Positions 1 through 5,306 of a DNA stretch of 6,401 nucleotides are shown here, one piece after another; positions within the stretch are counted from its first letter, which is position 1; the number at the start of each line of letters is the position of its first letter. The position numbers were made by a program, and so were the translations under genes. The notes beneath the pieces are model-generated. The model had not been told where the DNA came from. It did not search any database and saw nothing but the letters and a program-made list of their open reading frames with translations. The stretch covers positions 1 to 6,401 of the forward strand of contig JAIRNW010000031.1 in NCBI GenBank assembly GCA_031257795.1, given 5' to 3'. Source of the stretch: Holosporales bacterium (GTDB lineage Bacteria > Pseudomonadota > Alphaproteobacteria > BNTO01).

Positions 1-132
1 AAGGTCTAAAAAATCTTTACTTCAGCGAGGATTGAGAGCAATGAACGGTATATTTGTTGGGACTTGTTTTGTACACCAATTGTGGGAGTTCTTGAGATGC
101 GTTGGGTGTTGAGATGCTAAACGAAATATTAA
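1..132. other. Left-edge stretch with no recognised gene
   Basis: I see no convincing gene here. A 23-codon frame opening at the ATG at 41 has no family resemblance and stops at 112. The heptamer gagatgc occurs twice (95-101 and 111-117). The stretch ends in the left copy of a 15-bp direct repeat (118-132). It may be the far part of a decayed copy of the gene at 444-1280, but I could not align anything upstream of 133 to that gene. Confidence 0.5.
118..132 (+). repeat. 15-bp direct repeat, left copy
   Basis: The sequence taaacgaaatattaa occurs here and again, identically, at 374-388. The bases on either side differ, so the match is exactly 15 bp. Between the two copies lie a gene-tail fragment and a palindromic repeat. 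This is the layout of a target-site duplication, or of a recombination footprint, around an inserted segment of about 240 bp. The repeat is seen directly; the insertion is inference. Confidence 0.75.
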
Positions 133-189
133 GAGGATAGGTTACAAACGATAATTCAGTTGCTCACTCACGTTTATCAATCTTCATAG
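133..189 (+). pseudogene. 3'-end fragment of a paralogue of the exported protein gene
   Basis: Read from 133, this encodes EDRLQTIIQLLTHVYQSS and a TAG stop. The last residues of the intact gene at 444-1280 are EDTLRTVLQLLTHVYQSL followed by TAG. The DNA agrees closely over the same span (intact copy 1224-1280), including a long run around cagttgctcac. An in-frame TAA at 130-132 directly precedes the fragment and no other part of the gene is recognisable upstream, so only the tail remains. The similarity begins exactly where the left 15-bp direct repeat ends. This suggests that the tail was moved here together with the adjacent palindromic repeat, rather than being the end of a decayed tandem gene; the second explanation remains possible. 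Confidence 0.7.
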
Positions 190-330
190 TTATACACAGG
201 CGCCGAAAGGTTTCCGGTTCGTAGCGGCGGTGACCAAGCAAAATCTGCGACTTTGCCGGGAACTGTGCTGCTTGGCTTGAGAAAATTGCCATACAGCCTC
301 GCGCTCGCACGCTAATGTGGGCCCTCCAAT
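190..330. repeat. Degenerate palindromic repeat, copy A
   Basis: The left two thirds align with the well preserved copy at 4875-5038. The terminal tatac-cag block (191-199) matches, as do the ggttcg core (216-221) and a hairpin-forming stretch, gcaaaatctgcgactttgc (238-256). That stretch corresponds to caaagtctacgactttg in the other copy. The first 30 aligned bases match at about 21 positions and the spacing differs by one base over about 67 bases. The right arm is poorly preserved; only gctcgca (303-309) is clearly kept, so the right boundary is approximate. The copy directly follows the gene-tail fragment. Confidence 0.55.
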
Positions 331-341
331 CAACAATTCTT

Positions 342-370
342 TTCACAAATCATTGTATCCCAAATATAAA
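342..370 (+). promoter_or_regulatory. Candidate sigma-70 promoter of the exported protein gene
   Basis: TTCACA (342-347) and TATAAA (365-370) are separated by 17 bp, the preferred spacing for the housekeeping sigma factor, and would start transcription about 65-70 bases before the ATG at 444. The downstream region is AT-rich. The promoter lies inside the segment bounded by the two 15-bp direct repeats. If that segment was inserted, it may have brought the promoter with it. Assigned by eye only. Confidence 0.45.
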
Positions 371-373
371 TAT

Positions 374-388
374 TAAACGAAATATTAA
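374..388 (+). repeat. 15-bp direct repeat, right copy
   Basis: Identical to 118-132 (taaacgaaatattaa). It lies just downstream of the candidate -10 box, in the untranslated leader of the exported protein gene. Confidence 0.75.
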
Positions 389-443
389 CTATTTTGTATT
401 AGTATAGCAACCGCAATATCGGTTTGTTTTTGAGAGAAGTTTT

Positions 444-1280
444 ATGAATTGTTATAAATACGTGAAGAGAACTTTGGCGTTGTGTATGGCGTGTGCGGCT
501 GTGGGCCCAAATTCTAATGCTGAAGCAATTAATGTTAATCTTCCGGAGCTCGGATATGGCTTCCCGGATCACGCGTATAGTTTGAGTATGATGTGTAATT
601 TGTATGCTATCCTCCGCGACGCCGTCGGCGGCGAGACTTTATGCGATCGCCTGACCCCGTTTTTTGTTTTTGACGCTGCGCTTCGTGATTACAACTCAGT
701 AGTTTATGATTTTAACGAAATGTATAAGGTCTATTGGAAAGAGGAAGGTAAATCTAAGGACGCTGTGCGCTTTTTTGAGTGTGTGGCCTATCCAGATACC
801 TTTATGTGGGATACTTTTATGAGATGTTTCGCAAACGTTCAATGTAAGGAGTTGGACAAAAATTTTTTATACCAACGCTTCTATGAAGATGTAGATTTGG
901 AAGAAACATGTAGAGGTTTCTCGGATGTTGCTGGGCAACTCTCTGCCTACTCTGGCGTGGGAGAAAAGGGAAGGTCCGTGGATTCGACGGCCTTCTTTTG
1001 CCCAGATAAGGAGGTGTTGGATGTGTGTAAAACTGCAATTGAGGTGATCCAACGGAAAGCGGCAGCAGCTTGTGAACTTGTCCCGACTTGGAATGATCTA
1101 AATAAATTAAAGCAATCGGTTATTAAGGTTGAAACTGGCGGGAGCCCTATTTATAAGTTAGCGCCAGAGTTGGAATCAGTTACTGATCGAATTAGCTCAG
1201 TAACTGACAAATTTAACGAGTTTGAGGATACGTTGCGAACTGTCCTTCAGTTGCTCACACACGTTTATCAATCCTTATAG
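444..1280 (+). CDS. Exported cysteine-rich protein of unknown function
   Basis: I do not recognise the family. The 278-residue product begins with a typical signal peptide: lysines and arginine at 5, 8 and 9, a hydrophobic core at about 10-20, and a likely signal peptidase I site after AEA (residue 28). The mature part has nine cysteines (51, 67, 113, 128, 134, 156, 186, 195, 210), enough for disulfides in an oxidising compartment, and is rich in aromatic and acidic residues. From about 215 to the end it becomes helical and heptad-like, with the tandem unit SVTDRIS/SVTDKFN at 245-258, so a C-terminal coiled coil is likely. The ATG at 444 is preceded by agagaag about 4 bases upstream. Its base composition looks more AT-rich than tolB. 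A fragment of its 3' end lies at 133-189. A periplasmic, outer-membrane-associated or secreted host-interaction protein would fit, but that is a guess. Confidence 0.8.
   Translation: MNCYKYVKRTLALCMACAAVGPNSNAEAINVNLPELGYGFPDHAYSLSMMCNLYAILRDAVGGETLCDRLTPFFVFDAALRDYNSVVYDFNEMYKVYWKEEGKSKDAVRFFECVAYPDTFMWDTFMRCFANVQCKELDKNFLYQRFYEDVDLEETCRGFSDVAGQLSAYSGVGEKGRSVDSTAFFCPDKEVLDVCKTAIEVIQRKAAAACELVPTWNDLNKLKQSVIKVETGGSPIYKLAPELESVTDRISSVTDKFNEFEDTLRTVLQLLTHVYQSL
1176..1217 (+). repeat. In-frame 21-bp tandem duplication encoding two heptads
   Basis: Two adjacent 21-base units (1176-1196 and 1197-1217) encode SVTDRIS and SVTDKFN. The first four codons specify the same residues (SVTD) with some silent changes, so the duplication is not recent. 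One unit equals one coiled-coil heptad. Confidence 0.6.
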
Positions 1281-1335
1281 CCAATCACAAGTGAATTGTG
1301 GACAGGAAACACGTCGCGTAGGCGCAGAGCCGTAC

Positions 1336-1530
1336 TATAATGGACCTCTTTCGAAACCTTCAAAATCAGTTTTTGGGTACGTCGATCCGGTGCTCGGTGG
1401 AAAACACCTGAGGGTCATGTGAGATGAGTATATACGTCCCGCTCAGGCCGAGCAGTGCATGGCTACTGTTGCCAATCTGCACCTGCGCTTCTAGACTCCG
1501 CTCGCAATTCTTTTTGTGGCTTGGTATACT
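1336..1530. repeat. Degenerate palindromic repeat, copy B, in the gap before tolB
   Basis: Three blocks link this stretch to the repeat family. The stretch 1369-1390 matches copy D (5201-5222) at most positions around cgtcgatccg. The decamer ctgcgcttct (1483-1492) is identical to 4984-4993 in copy C. The right arm (1496-1530, with gctcgca and ending ggtatac) follows the right arm of copy C (to 5038). It also contains its own short stem, GCTC-aggcc-GAGC (1441-1453). The terminal inverted repeat is no longer well paired and the left boundary is uncertain. The rest of the gap from 1281 to 1559 shows no gene; frames crossing it have no family resemblance. Confidence 0.45.
1522..1530 (+). promoter_or_regulatory. 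Candidate extended -10 element for tolB
   Basis: TGGTATACT fits the extended -10 form TGnTATAnT and lies about 20 bases upstream of the tolB ribosome binding site (GGAG, 1550-1553). No good -35 box is seen at 17-18 bp, which is tolerable for an extended -10 promoter. The element is the outer end of palindromic repeat copy B. The equivalent end of the other copies reads tgggtatat. Confidence 0.3.
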
Positions 1531-1559
1531 CGGCCACAATCGTCCAATCGGAGTGTTTT

Positions 1560-2981
1560 ATGTTTTTTCGTTCTATCGTTAGCGTCTTGAAAAGTGGTGC
1601 CATATTGATGGTTGTATCATTTGCCGTTTCTGTAACATCCGCCTTCGCCTCGCCCCCACCTCGCATCCACATCACGCAAGGGCGCGTTAAACCGGATCCA
1701 ATAGCTTTCGTTCAACCGCATGGCAATTCTCAGGAAGCCGCCGAAATTGGAGCCGTCTTTATTGAAATAATACGAAGGAATTTCTGCTCGTGCGGAGCTT
1801 TTTCCTCAGTCTCGAACAAGCTATTTATCCAGGACTCCGCGACCCTCGCCAGAACCGAGCCAAGGATGGCCGATTGGCAGCTAATTAAGGCAAGATTCCT
1901 GATTTGCGGGGCAGTTGAGGCTGCATCCGGTGGGTATAAGGTCACCGTCCGCGTGTATGACATCAACTGCAAGCAAAAGCTACTCGTATTCTCTGTGATC
2001 GTGAACAAGGCGAACCTCCGCAAAGCCGCCCACATGGCCTCCGACCAGATATACACCAGGCTAACCGGCGAGAAAGGCATGTTTAACACGCAAATAACCT
2101 ACATCGAACCAGTGGCGTCTGAAAGAAGGGGCCGTTCAGGCGTGTCTTACCGCCGCACATTGAAAAAAATGGATCAAGACGGAGCCAATTGCGTCGCTTT
2201 AACGGACGGCAGGGATCTCGTGCTAACCCCGCGCTACTCCCCGGACGGAAAGACCATCGCATTTCTGAGATACAGAACAGAGCGCGTTGGCGGACGGAAC
2301 AAAAGGATGGCGCACGTGGCTTTGGTGGACGTTGCAACCAAAAAGGTCACGCCTCTGCTGACACCAGCGCACTTTAAAGCCATCTCCCAGGCCAACGGCG
2401 GCGCCGAAGTCAATATGACGTACGCCCCAAGATTCTCGCCCGATGGGAAGTTCCTGTGTTTTTCCTTAATCATTGACGGGAAGAGCGCGATTTACACGAT
2501 CTCGCGCGACGGGAGTAATGTTCGGCGCCTCACCACCCCTGTTTCCATAGACACTTCCCCGGCGTATTCCGCGGACGGAAGGAAGATCGTGTTCACTTCG
2601 GATAGGTCAGGCAAAGAAAAGATCTATATCATGAACACGGACGGAACAAATGTTATGCGCATCACGTCAAATGAAGGGAAATATTCGCAGCCCGTTTTTT
2701 CCCCAAGAGGCGATCTGATTGCGTTTTCAAAGCAAATAGGAAATCAGTTCTTCATAGGAGTCGTGCAGCCAAATGGGCAGGGGGAGAGGCTTATTGTGCA
2801 AGCCGGGATGGCCGAGGCTCCGCAATGGTCGCCGAATGGTCGCTATATAATATTCACGAGGCAAACAACAATGAGCGCACCAAGGAGAATATGCATAATT
2901 GATCTGACGGGGCTTTTTATGAGGGAGATCCAGACTCCTGGAGAGGCTTACGATGCGTACTGGTCTCCGCTGTTGCAGTAG
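1560..2981 (+). CDS. tolB: TolB, periplasmic beta-propeller of the Tol-Pal system
   Basis: TolB is a periplasmic protein that links the inner-membrane TolQRA complex to the Pal lipoprotein, supporting outer-membrane constriction during division and envelope integrity. The product is 473 residues, slightly longer than the usual 430-450. The signal peptide has its hydrophobic core at 14-29 and a likely cleavage after AFA (30). The N-terminal domain opens with RIHITQGRVKPDPIAF (35-50). From about 205 to the end there are propeller repeats with the family signature: YSPDGK (226-231), FSPDGK (292-297), YSADGR (336-341), FSPRGD (380-385) and WSPNGR (423-428). The stretch between the first two blades is extended (about 262-290). 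I chose the ATG at 1560 because GGAG lies 6 bases upstream and a signal peptide follows; the frame stays open to an ATG at 1455, but that part is repeat DNA. No tolQ, tolR, tolA or pal adjoins it. Confidence 0.96.
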   Translation: MFFRSIVSVLKSGAILMVVSFAVSVTSAFASPPPRIHITQGRVKPDPIAFVQPHGNSQEAAEIGAVFIEIIRRNFCSCGAFSSVSNKLFIQDSATLARTEPRMADWQLIKARFLICGAVEAASGGYKVTVRVYDINCKQKLLVFSVIVNKANLRKAAHMASDQIYTRLTGEKGMFNTQITYIEPVASERRGRSGVSYRRTLKKMDQDGANCVALTDGRDLVLTPRYSPDGKTIAFLRYRTERVGGRNKRMAHVALVDVATKKVTPLLTPAHFKAISQANGGAEVNMTYAPRFSPDGKFLCFSLIIDGKSAIYTISRDGSNVRRLTTPVSIDTSPAYSADGRKIVFTSDRSGKEKIYIMNTDGTNVMRITSNEGKYSQPVFSPRGDLIAFSKQIGNQFFIGVVQPNGQGERLIVQAGMAEAPQWSPNGRYIIFTRQTTMSAPRRICIIDLTGLFMREIQTPGEAYDAYWSPLLQ

Positions 2982-3066
2982 AGCCAACGCCAATAATTCC
3001 TCTCGATTTCTGCGTTCGCTCAGTTTTTCCTGAAAAATACTCAATTTAAATTTCACGTCAACGGGC

Positions 3067-4131
3067 TTAAGACTTTTGTGCGCCAAAGATATATTTGAAG
3101 AAATTCTTCCCGGTTTTTGACAGGCCCAAAACGACTTTGCCCGGAATGCGCAGATCGATGTAAACAATATCTCCAGACGAAAGCTGCCCGTGCCTCATCA
3201 ACACAGACAACACCTTCAGCGCCTCTTCCACGTCCTGCTCTGGCAGTTTTACCTCAACAGAATTATTGAGTTTAATATTCCAGCGGCGCTCCTGGATAAA
3301 CGCCATCGCGGTGAGTTCGGCGCGCACGTTTGGGAAAAGCTTGAATTTTTCGAGTATTGCGGAGGCATTTTTCGCTGCGTTTTGTCCTGATAGTACTGGG
3401 AGGCCGCGAAAACACGGAAGAATCTCGCTGTTTATTAATTCGCCGTCCTCGTCAACTAAAAAGAACGATTTTGCTAAACTGTCCTGCTTGCCCTTGTCCG
3501 CCCTGCCCTGCTTTCCCTTGTCCGCCCTCCCCTGCTTATCCGCAGCTTTTGCAGAGGGCGGCTTCACATCATGGCGGACTTTCTCTGTGTTTGTTGCTCC
3601 ATCAGCCAAATTTGTCTGGTGATATATGGCGATTGGGACTTTTTCGATTATGTACACGTATATTCGGCCGCACAGGCTCCTGTGGACCCTCACGTCTTTA
3701 ACCCAAACTAAATTTTTTAATTGCTCATGTATTTTCGCAACGTCGTATTTGAATATGGATTCCCCAAATTGAACTTGCATTGCTTTTAAGATTTCCTGTT
3801 TAGTTGTGCGATGACGTCCGAATACCGTGACGTCCATCAGTTGGAATCCAGCCTTTTGGGTCAGTTCAAGGAATTTTTGCGCTATTTTCTCGCCAACATT
3901 GCTAAACGCCCCCAAAGTTTCTTCATGGCTTAACGAAATGCAGGCGGCACACACGAGACAAGCAAAAAAAAATAATCTGCCGGCTTTTGAAGTTAGGAAG
4001 ACAACCATTGCTCGGACGGGACGAAACAAGGCGGCTACAAGGGCATAAACTCCCTCGATAGCGTACGCTCCTCCACCAAGTGGATAGCCTCCTTTCTTTG
4101 TTTTCGTCTTCGTCTTTTTGGCGGCCTTCAT
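3067..4131 (-). CDS. ftsQ: FtsQ, divisome membrane protein with POTRA domain
   Basis: FtsQ is a single-pass inner-membrane protein that scaffolds the divisome by contacting FtsB/FtsL and controlling septal peptidoglycan synthesis. The 354 residues show a lysine-rich cytoplasmic start (KAAKKTKTKTKK), a membrane segment at about 52-68, a POTRA domain at about 98-166 (VFGRHRTTKQEIL to VYIIEKVPIAIYH) and an FtsQ/DivIB C-terminal domain from about 223 (FFLVDEDGELI) to 340. Between POTRA and the beta domain lies a hydrophilic insertion of about 50 residues (172-222) with the repeat KQGRADKG, where family members usually have only a few residues. The gene starts 11 bp after the rplY stop and has no clear Shine-Dalgarno sequence, so translational coupling is possible. 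It converges with tolB across 85 bp without an obvious terminator. The usual neighbours murB, ddl and ftsA are absent. Confidence 0.9.
   Translation of the reverse strand: MKAAKKTKTKTKKGGYPLGGGAYAIEGVYALVAALFRPVRAMVVFLTSKAGRLFFFACLVCAACISLSHEETLGAFSNVGEKIAQKFLELTQKAGFQLMDVTVFGRHRTTKQEILKAMQVQFGESIFKYDVAKIHEQLKNLVWVKDVRVHRSLCGRIYVYIIEKVPIAIYHQTNLADGATNTEKVRHDVKPPSAKAADKQGRADKGKQGRADKGKQDSLAKSFFLVDEDGELINSEILPCFRGLPVLSGQNAAKNASAILEKFKLFPNVRAELTAMAFIQERRWNIKLNNSVEVKLPEQDVEEALKVLSVLMRHGQLSSGDIVYIDLRIPGKVVLGLSKTGKNFFKYIFGAQKS
3483..3537 (-). repeat. 24-bp tandem repeat inside ftsQ
   Basis: Two full units (3483-3506 and 3507-3530) differ at only two positions and are followed by a 7-base partial third unit. 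Each encodes eight residues, KQGRADKG on the coding strand, in the linker between the POTRA and beta domains. The unit length is a multiple of three, so copy-number change would keep the frame. Confidence 0.85.
3522..3561. repeat. Inverted repeat in the ftsQ linker
   Basis: CCGCCCTC (3522-3529) and GAGGGCGG (3554-3561) are perfect 8-bp inverted copies, with an additional CTGC/GCAG pairing just inside (3532-3535 and 3551-3554, offset by a short bulge). The hairpin lies where the tandem repeat meets the rest of the linker. It could mark an old palindromic insertion within the gene. Confidence 0.5.
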
Positions 4132-4142
4132 AACCAGAGTTT

Positions 4143-4793
4143 TTATTTTGTTCCAGGAGTTGTGGCTGCAGCTCCGGCCTCAACAGCGGCTGTCTCCTCG
4201 ATACCTCCGCGTTGTGGCTGAACGATATTCGCTAAAACGGAGTCTTCGTGAACCGCATGAGACAAGCTGCATCCCTCAGGAATTGCTATATCCTTCACGG
4301 CAAAAGACGCCCCGAAACCAGCCCCCGTCAGATCTATCTCGAACTTTTGCGGGATAGATAGCGGCGGACACAACAGCTCCACAAAAGGCATCACCACGTT
4401 CAAAACACCACCAAGCTTTATTGCTGGCGATTTATCGGCATTAATGAACTCCACTGGAACGCGCAGCTTGATTTTGTGGCTTTTGCTCACTATCTGGAAG
4501 TCCATATGCAGCGGGACCCCAGACACTGGGTGGCGCTGAACATCTTTCGGCAACACTGCAATTGAGGAGTGATCGCCGATCTCGAGCTTCACAACTCTGC
4601 TGAAAAAATCCCCTCTAGCGCACAAAGCTGCCGAGCTTTTACTCGAAACGGATACCATCGTGACGTCCTTATTTTCCCCGTAAACAATGCATGGAATGAA
4701 GCCGCTCCGTCGCAAGCTGCGCGCGGCCCCCTTTCCAATCGTGCTCCTAGGATTAGCCTTCAAAACATCAGTTTCAACATTCTCTACTTTCAC
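4143..4793 (-). CDS. rplY: 50S ribosomal protein L25/general stress protein CTC
   Basis: L25 (bL25) binds 5S rRNA in the large ribosomal subunit. The 216-residue product has the two-domain CTC architecture. The N-terminal domain (about 5-98) carries GKGAARSLRRSGFIPCIVYG (20-39) and the DVQRHPVSGVPLHMDF segment (84-99). The C-terminal beta domain (about 104-193) is followed by an Ala/Thr-rich tail (198-216). Length and layout are typical for alphaproteobacteria. The start is GTG (4791-4793) with GGAGG only 4 bases upstream (4798-4802). The GTG overlaps the TGA stop of an upstream repeat-derived frame (GTGTGA). The gene precedes ftsQ by 11 bp and probably shares its transcript. The common downstream partner pth is not there. 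I see no strong promoter in the 72 bp between the ribosome binding site and repeat copy C. Confidence 0.94.
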   Translation of the reverse strand: MKVENVETDVLKANPRSTIGKGAARSLRRSGFIPCIVYGENKDVTMVSVSSKSSAALCARGDFFSRVVKLEIGDHSSIAVLPKDVQRHPVSGVPLHMDFQIVSKSHKIKLRVPVEFINADKSPAIKLGGVLNVVMPFVELLCPPLSIPQKFEIDLTGAGFGASFAVKDIAIPEGCSLSHAVHEDSVLANIVQPQRGGIEETAAVEAGAAATTPGTK

Positions 4794-4874
4794 ACCGCCT
4801 CCATTTTCACAAGCGCCACAGACAACACCCTAACACACAGCAGGACAACATCGCCGCTAAGGCCACAAATCCTC

Positions 4875-5038
4875 ATATACCCAGTCATCAAAAGATTGCG
4901 AGTTCGTCGAACGGAGTCCCAACAAAGTCTACGACTTTGCCGTGAGCCCGATGTTGCTCGAATGCTCATGTACCATGAGTACGCTGCGCTTCTGCGCGAC
5001 GCGTCTCCTGCTCGCAAACTTTCGATGACTGGGTATAT
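4875..5038. repeat. Palindromic repeat, copy C (best preserved)
   Basis: The ends 4875-4902 and 5011-5038 are inverted repeats of 28 bp that pair at 26 positions; the outer 15 are perfect (atatacccagtcatc). Inside are four short perfect hairpins: GTTCG-t-CGAAC (4902-4912), CAAAGTC-tac-GACTTTG (4923-4939), CTCATG-tac-CATGAG (4965-4979) and GCGC-ttct-GCGC (4986-4997). As RNA, the element would fold into a long closing stem crowned by several small hairpins. There is no obvious target duplication. It starts 8 bp past the rpmJ stop and ends 72 bp before the rplY ribosome binding site, so it may act as a transcript boundary or processing site. Short open frames crossing it are by-products of the palindrome. 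It is too small to encode a transposase, so any mobility must be in trans. Confidence 0.9.
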
Positions 5039-5046
5039 AATCAAGG

Positions 5047-5172
5047 TTATCCCTGTCTGGCCTTAAATTTTGGGCATTGCTTATTGATAACATACAACCG
5101 CCCACGTCTCCGCACAATTCTGGACGCCTTATGACGGCTCCTGATTGTTTTAAGGGAATTGACGACTTTCAT
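5047..5172 (-). CDS. rpmJ: 50S ribosomal protein L36
   Basis: bL36 is the smallest large-subunit protein and helps organise 23S rRNA near the peptidyl transferase region. The 41-residue product begins MKVVNSLKTIRSRH, continues with IVRRRGRLYVINK (19-31) and ends FKARQG, the pattern of the alphaproteobacterial L36. It lacks the four-residue zinc site of the C+ form: the only cysteine is at 33. It is strongly basic. The ATG (5170-5172) follows AAGGAG with a 5-base spacer, an excellent ribosome binding site. The gene is enclosed by palindromic repeats: copy D begins at the base next to the Shine-Dalgarno sequence and copy C begins 8 bp after the stop. The window shows no ribosomal-protein operon around it, though rplY is next downstream on the same strand. 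It is easy to miss because of its length. Confidence 0.95.
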   Translation of the reverse strand: MKVVNSLKTIRSRHKASRIVRRRGRLYVINKQCPKFKARQG

Positions 5173-5177
5173 AATAA

Positions 5178-5183
5178 CTCCTT
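5178..5183 (-). promoter_or_regulatory. rpmJ ribosome binding site abutting a repeat
   Basis: AAGGAG on the minus strand, 5 bases before the rpmJ ATG. The next base upstream (5184) is the first base of palindromic repeat copy D. A transcript entering from the aquaporin side would therefore present the long repeat hairpin right against the ribosome binding site. Confidence 0.85.
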
Positions 5184-5306
5184 ATATCCAGCCCTCGAAA
5201 GTTTGCGGGCTCGTCGATCCGCTTCGGCAGGAACAGTACGTTTAGTACAGCTCTTCTCCTGTGCTGCGTGTCTCCCGCCCTCAATTCCTTCGATGACTGG
5301 GTATAT
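5184..5306. repeat. Palindromic repeat, copy D (short form)
   Basis: The right end ttcgatgactgggtatat (5289-5306) is identical to the right end of copy C. The left arm contains tcgaaagtttgcg (5195-5207), an exact inverted match to the corresponding part of copy C. The element is 123 bp instead of 164, and its centre is different. Here CAGGA (5228-5232) pairs with TCCTG (5257-5261) around an inner GTAC-gttta-GTAC stem (5236-5248), and the caaagtc hairpin of copy C is missing. The terminal inverted repeat is imperfect: the left end lacks two bases (atatccag against atatacccag). It occupies the 5' side of rpmJ. Confidence 0.8.

Noticed and set aside
164..346. 60-codon minus-strand frame upstream of the exported protein
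   Set aside because: It reads the reverse of the gene-tail fragment and of repeat copy A; the sequence resembles no protein and starts at a GTG without a ribosome binding site.
444..500. Lipoprotein signal in the exported protein (cysteines at 14 and 17)
   Set aside because: Neither LALC nor CMAC fits a lipobox well, and a good signal peptidase I site follows at AEA (26-28).
1336..1341. Perfect TATAAT upstream of tolB
   Set aside because: No -35 element at 16-18 bp and it is over 200 bp from the gene; it may just be the degenerate left end of repeat copy B.
1455..1559. Upstream in-frame ATG at 1455 as the tolB start
   Set aside because: The 35 extra residues are repeat DNA with no ribosome binding site, and would hide the signal peptide that begins properly at 1560.
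4089..4100. AAGGAGG on the minus strand within the 5' part of ftsQ, suggesting an internal start
   Set aside because: No in-frame ATG, GTG or TTG follows at a usable distance, and the bases encode the KKGGY segment of the lysine-rich N-terminus.
4790..5044. 84-codon minus-strand frame between rpmJ and rplY
   Set aside because: Almost all of it is palindromic repeat copy C read through. Its end overlaps the rplY start, it lacks a family resemblance, and its own start has no ribosome binding site.
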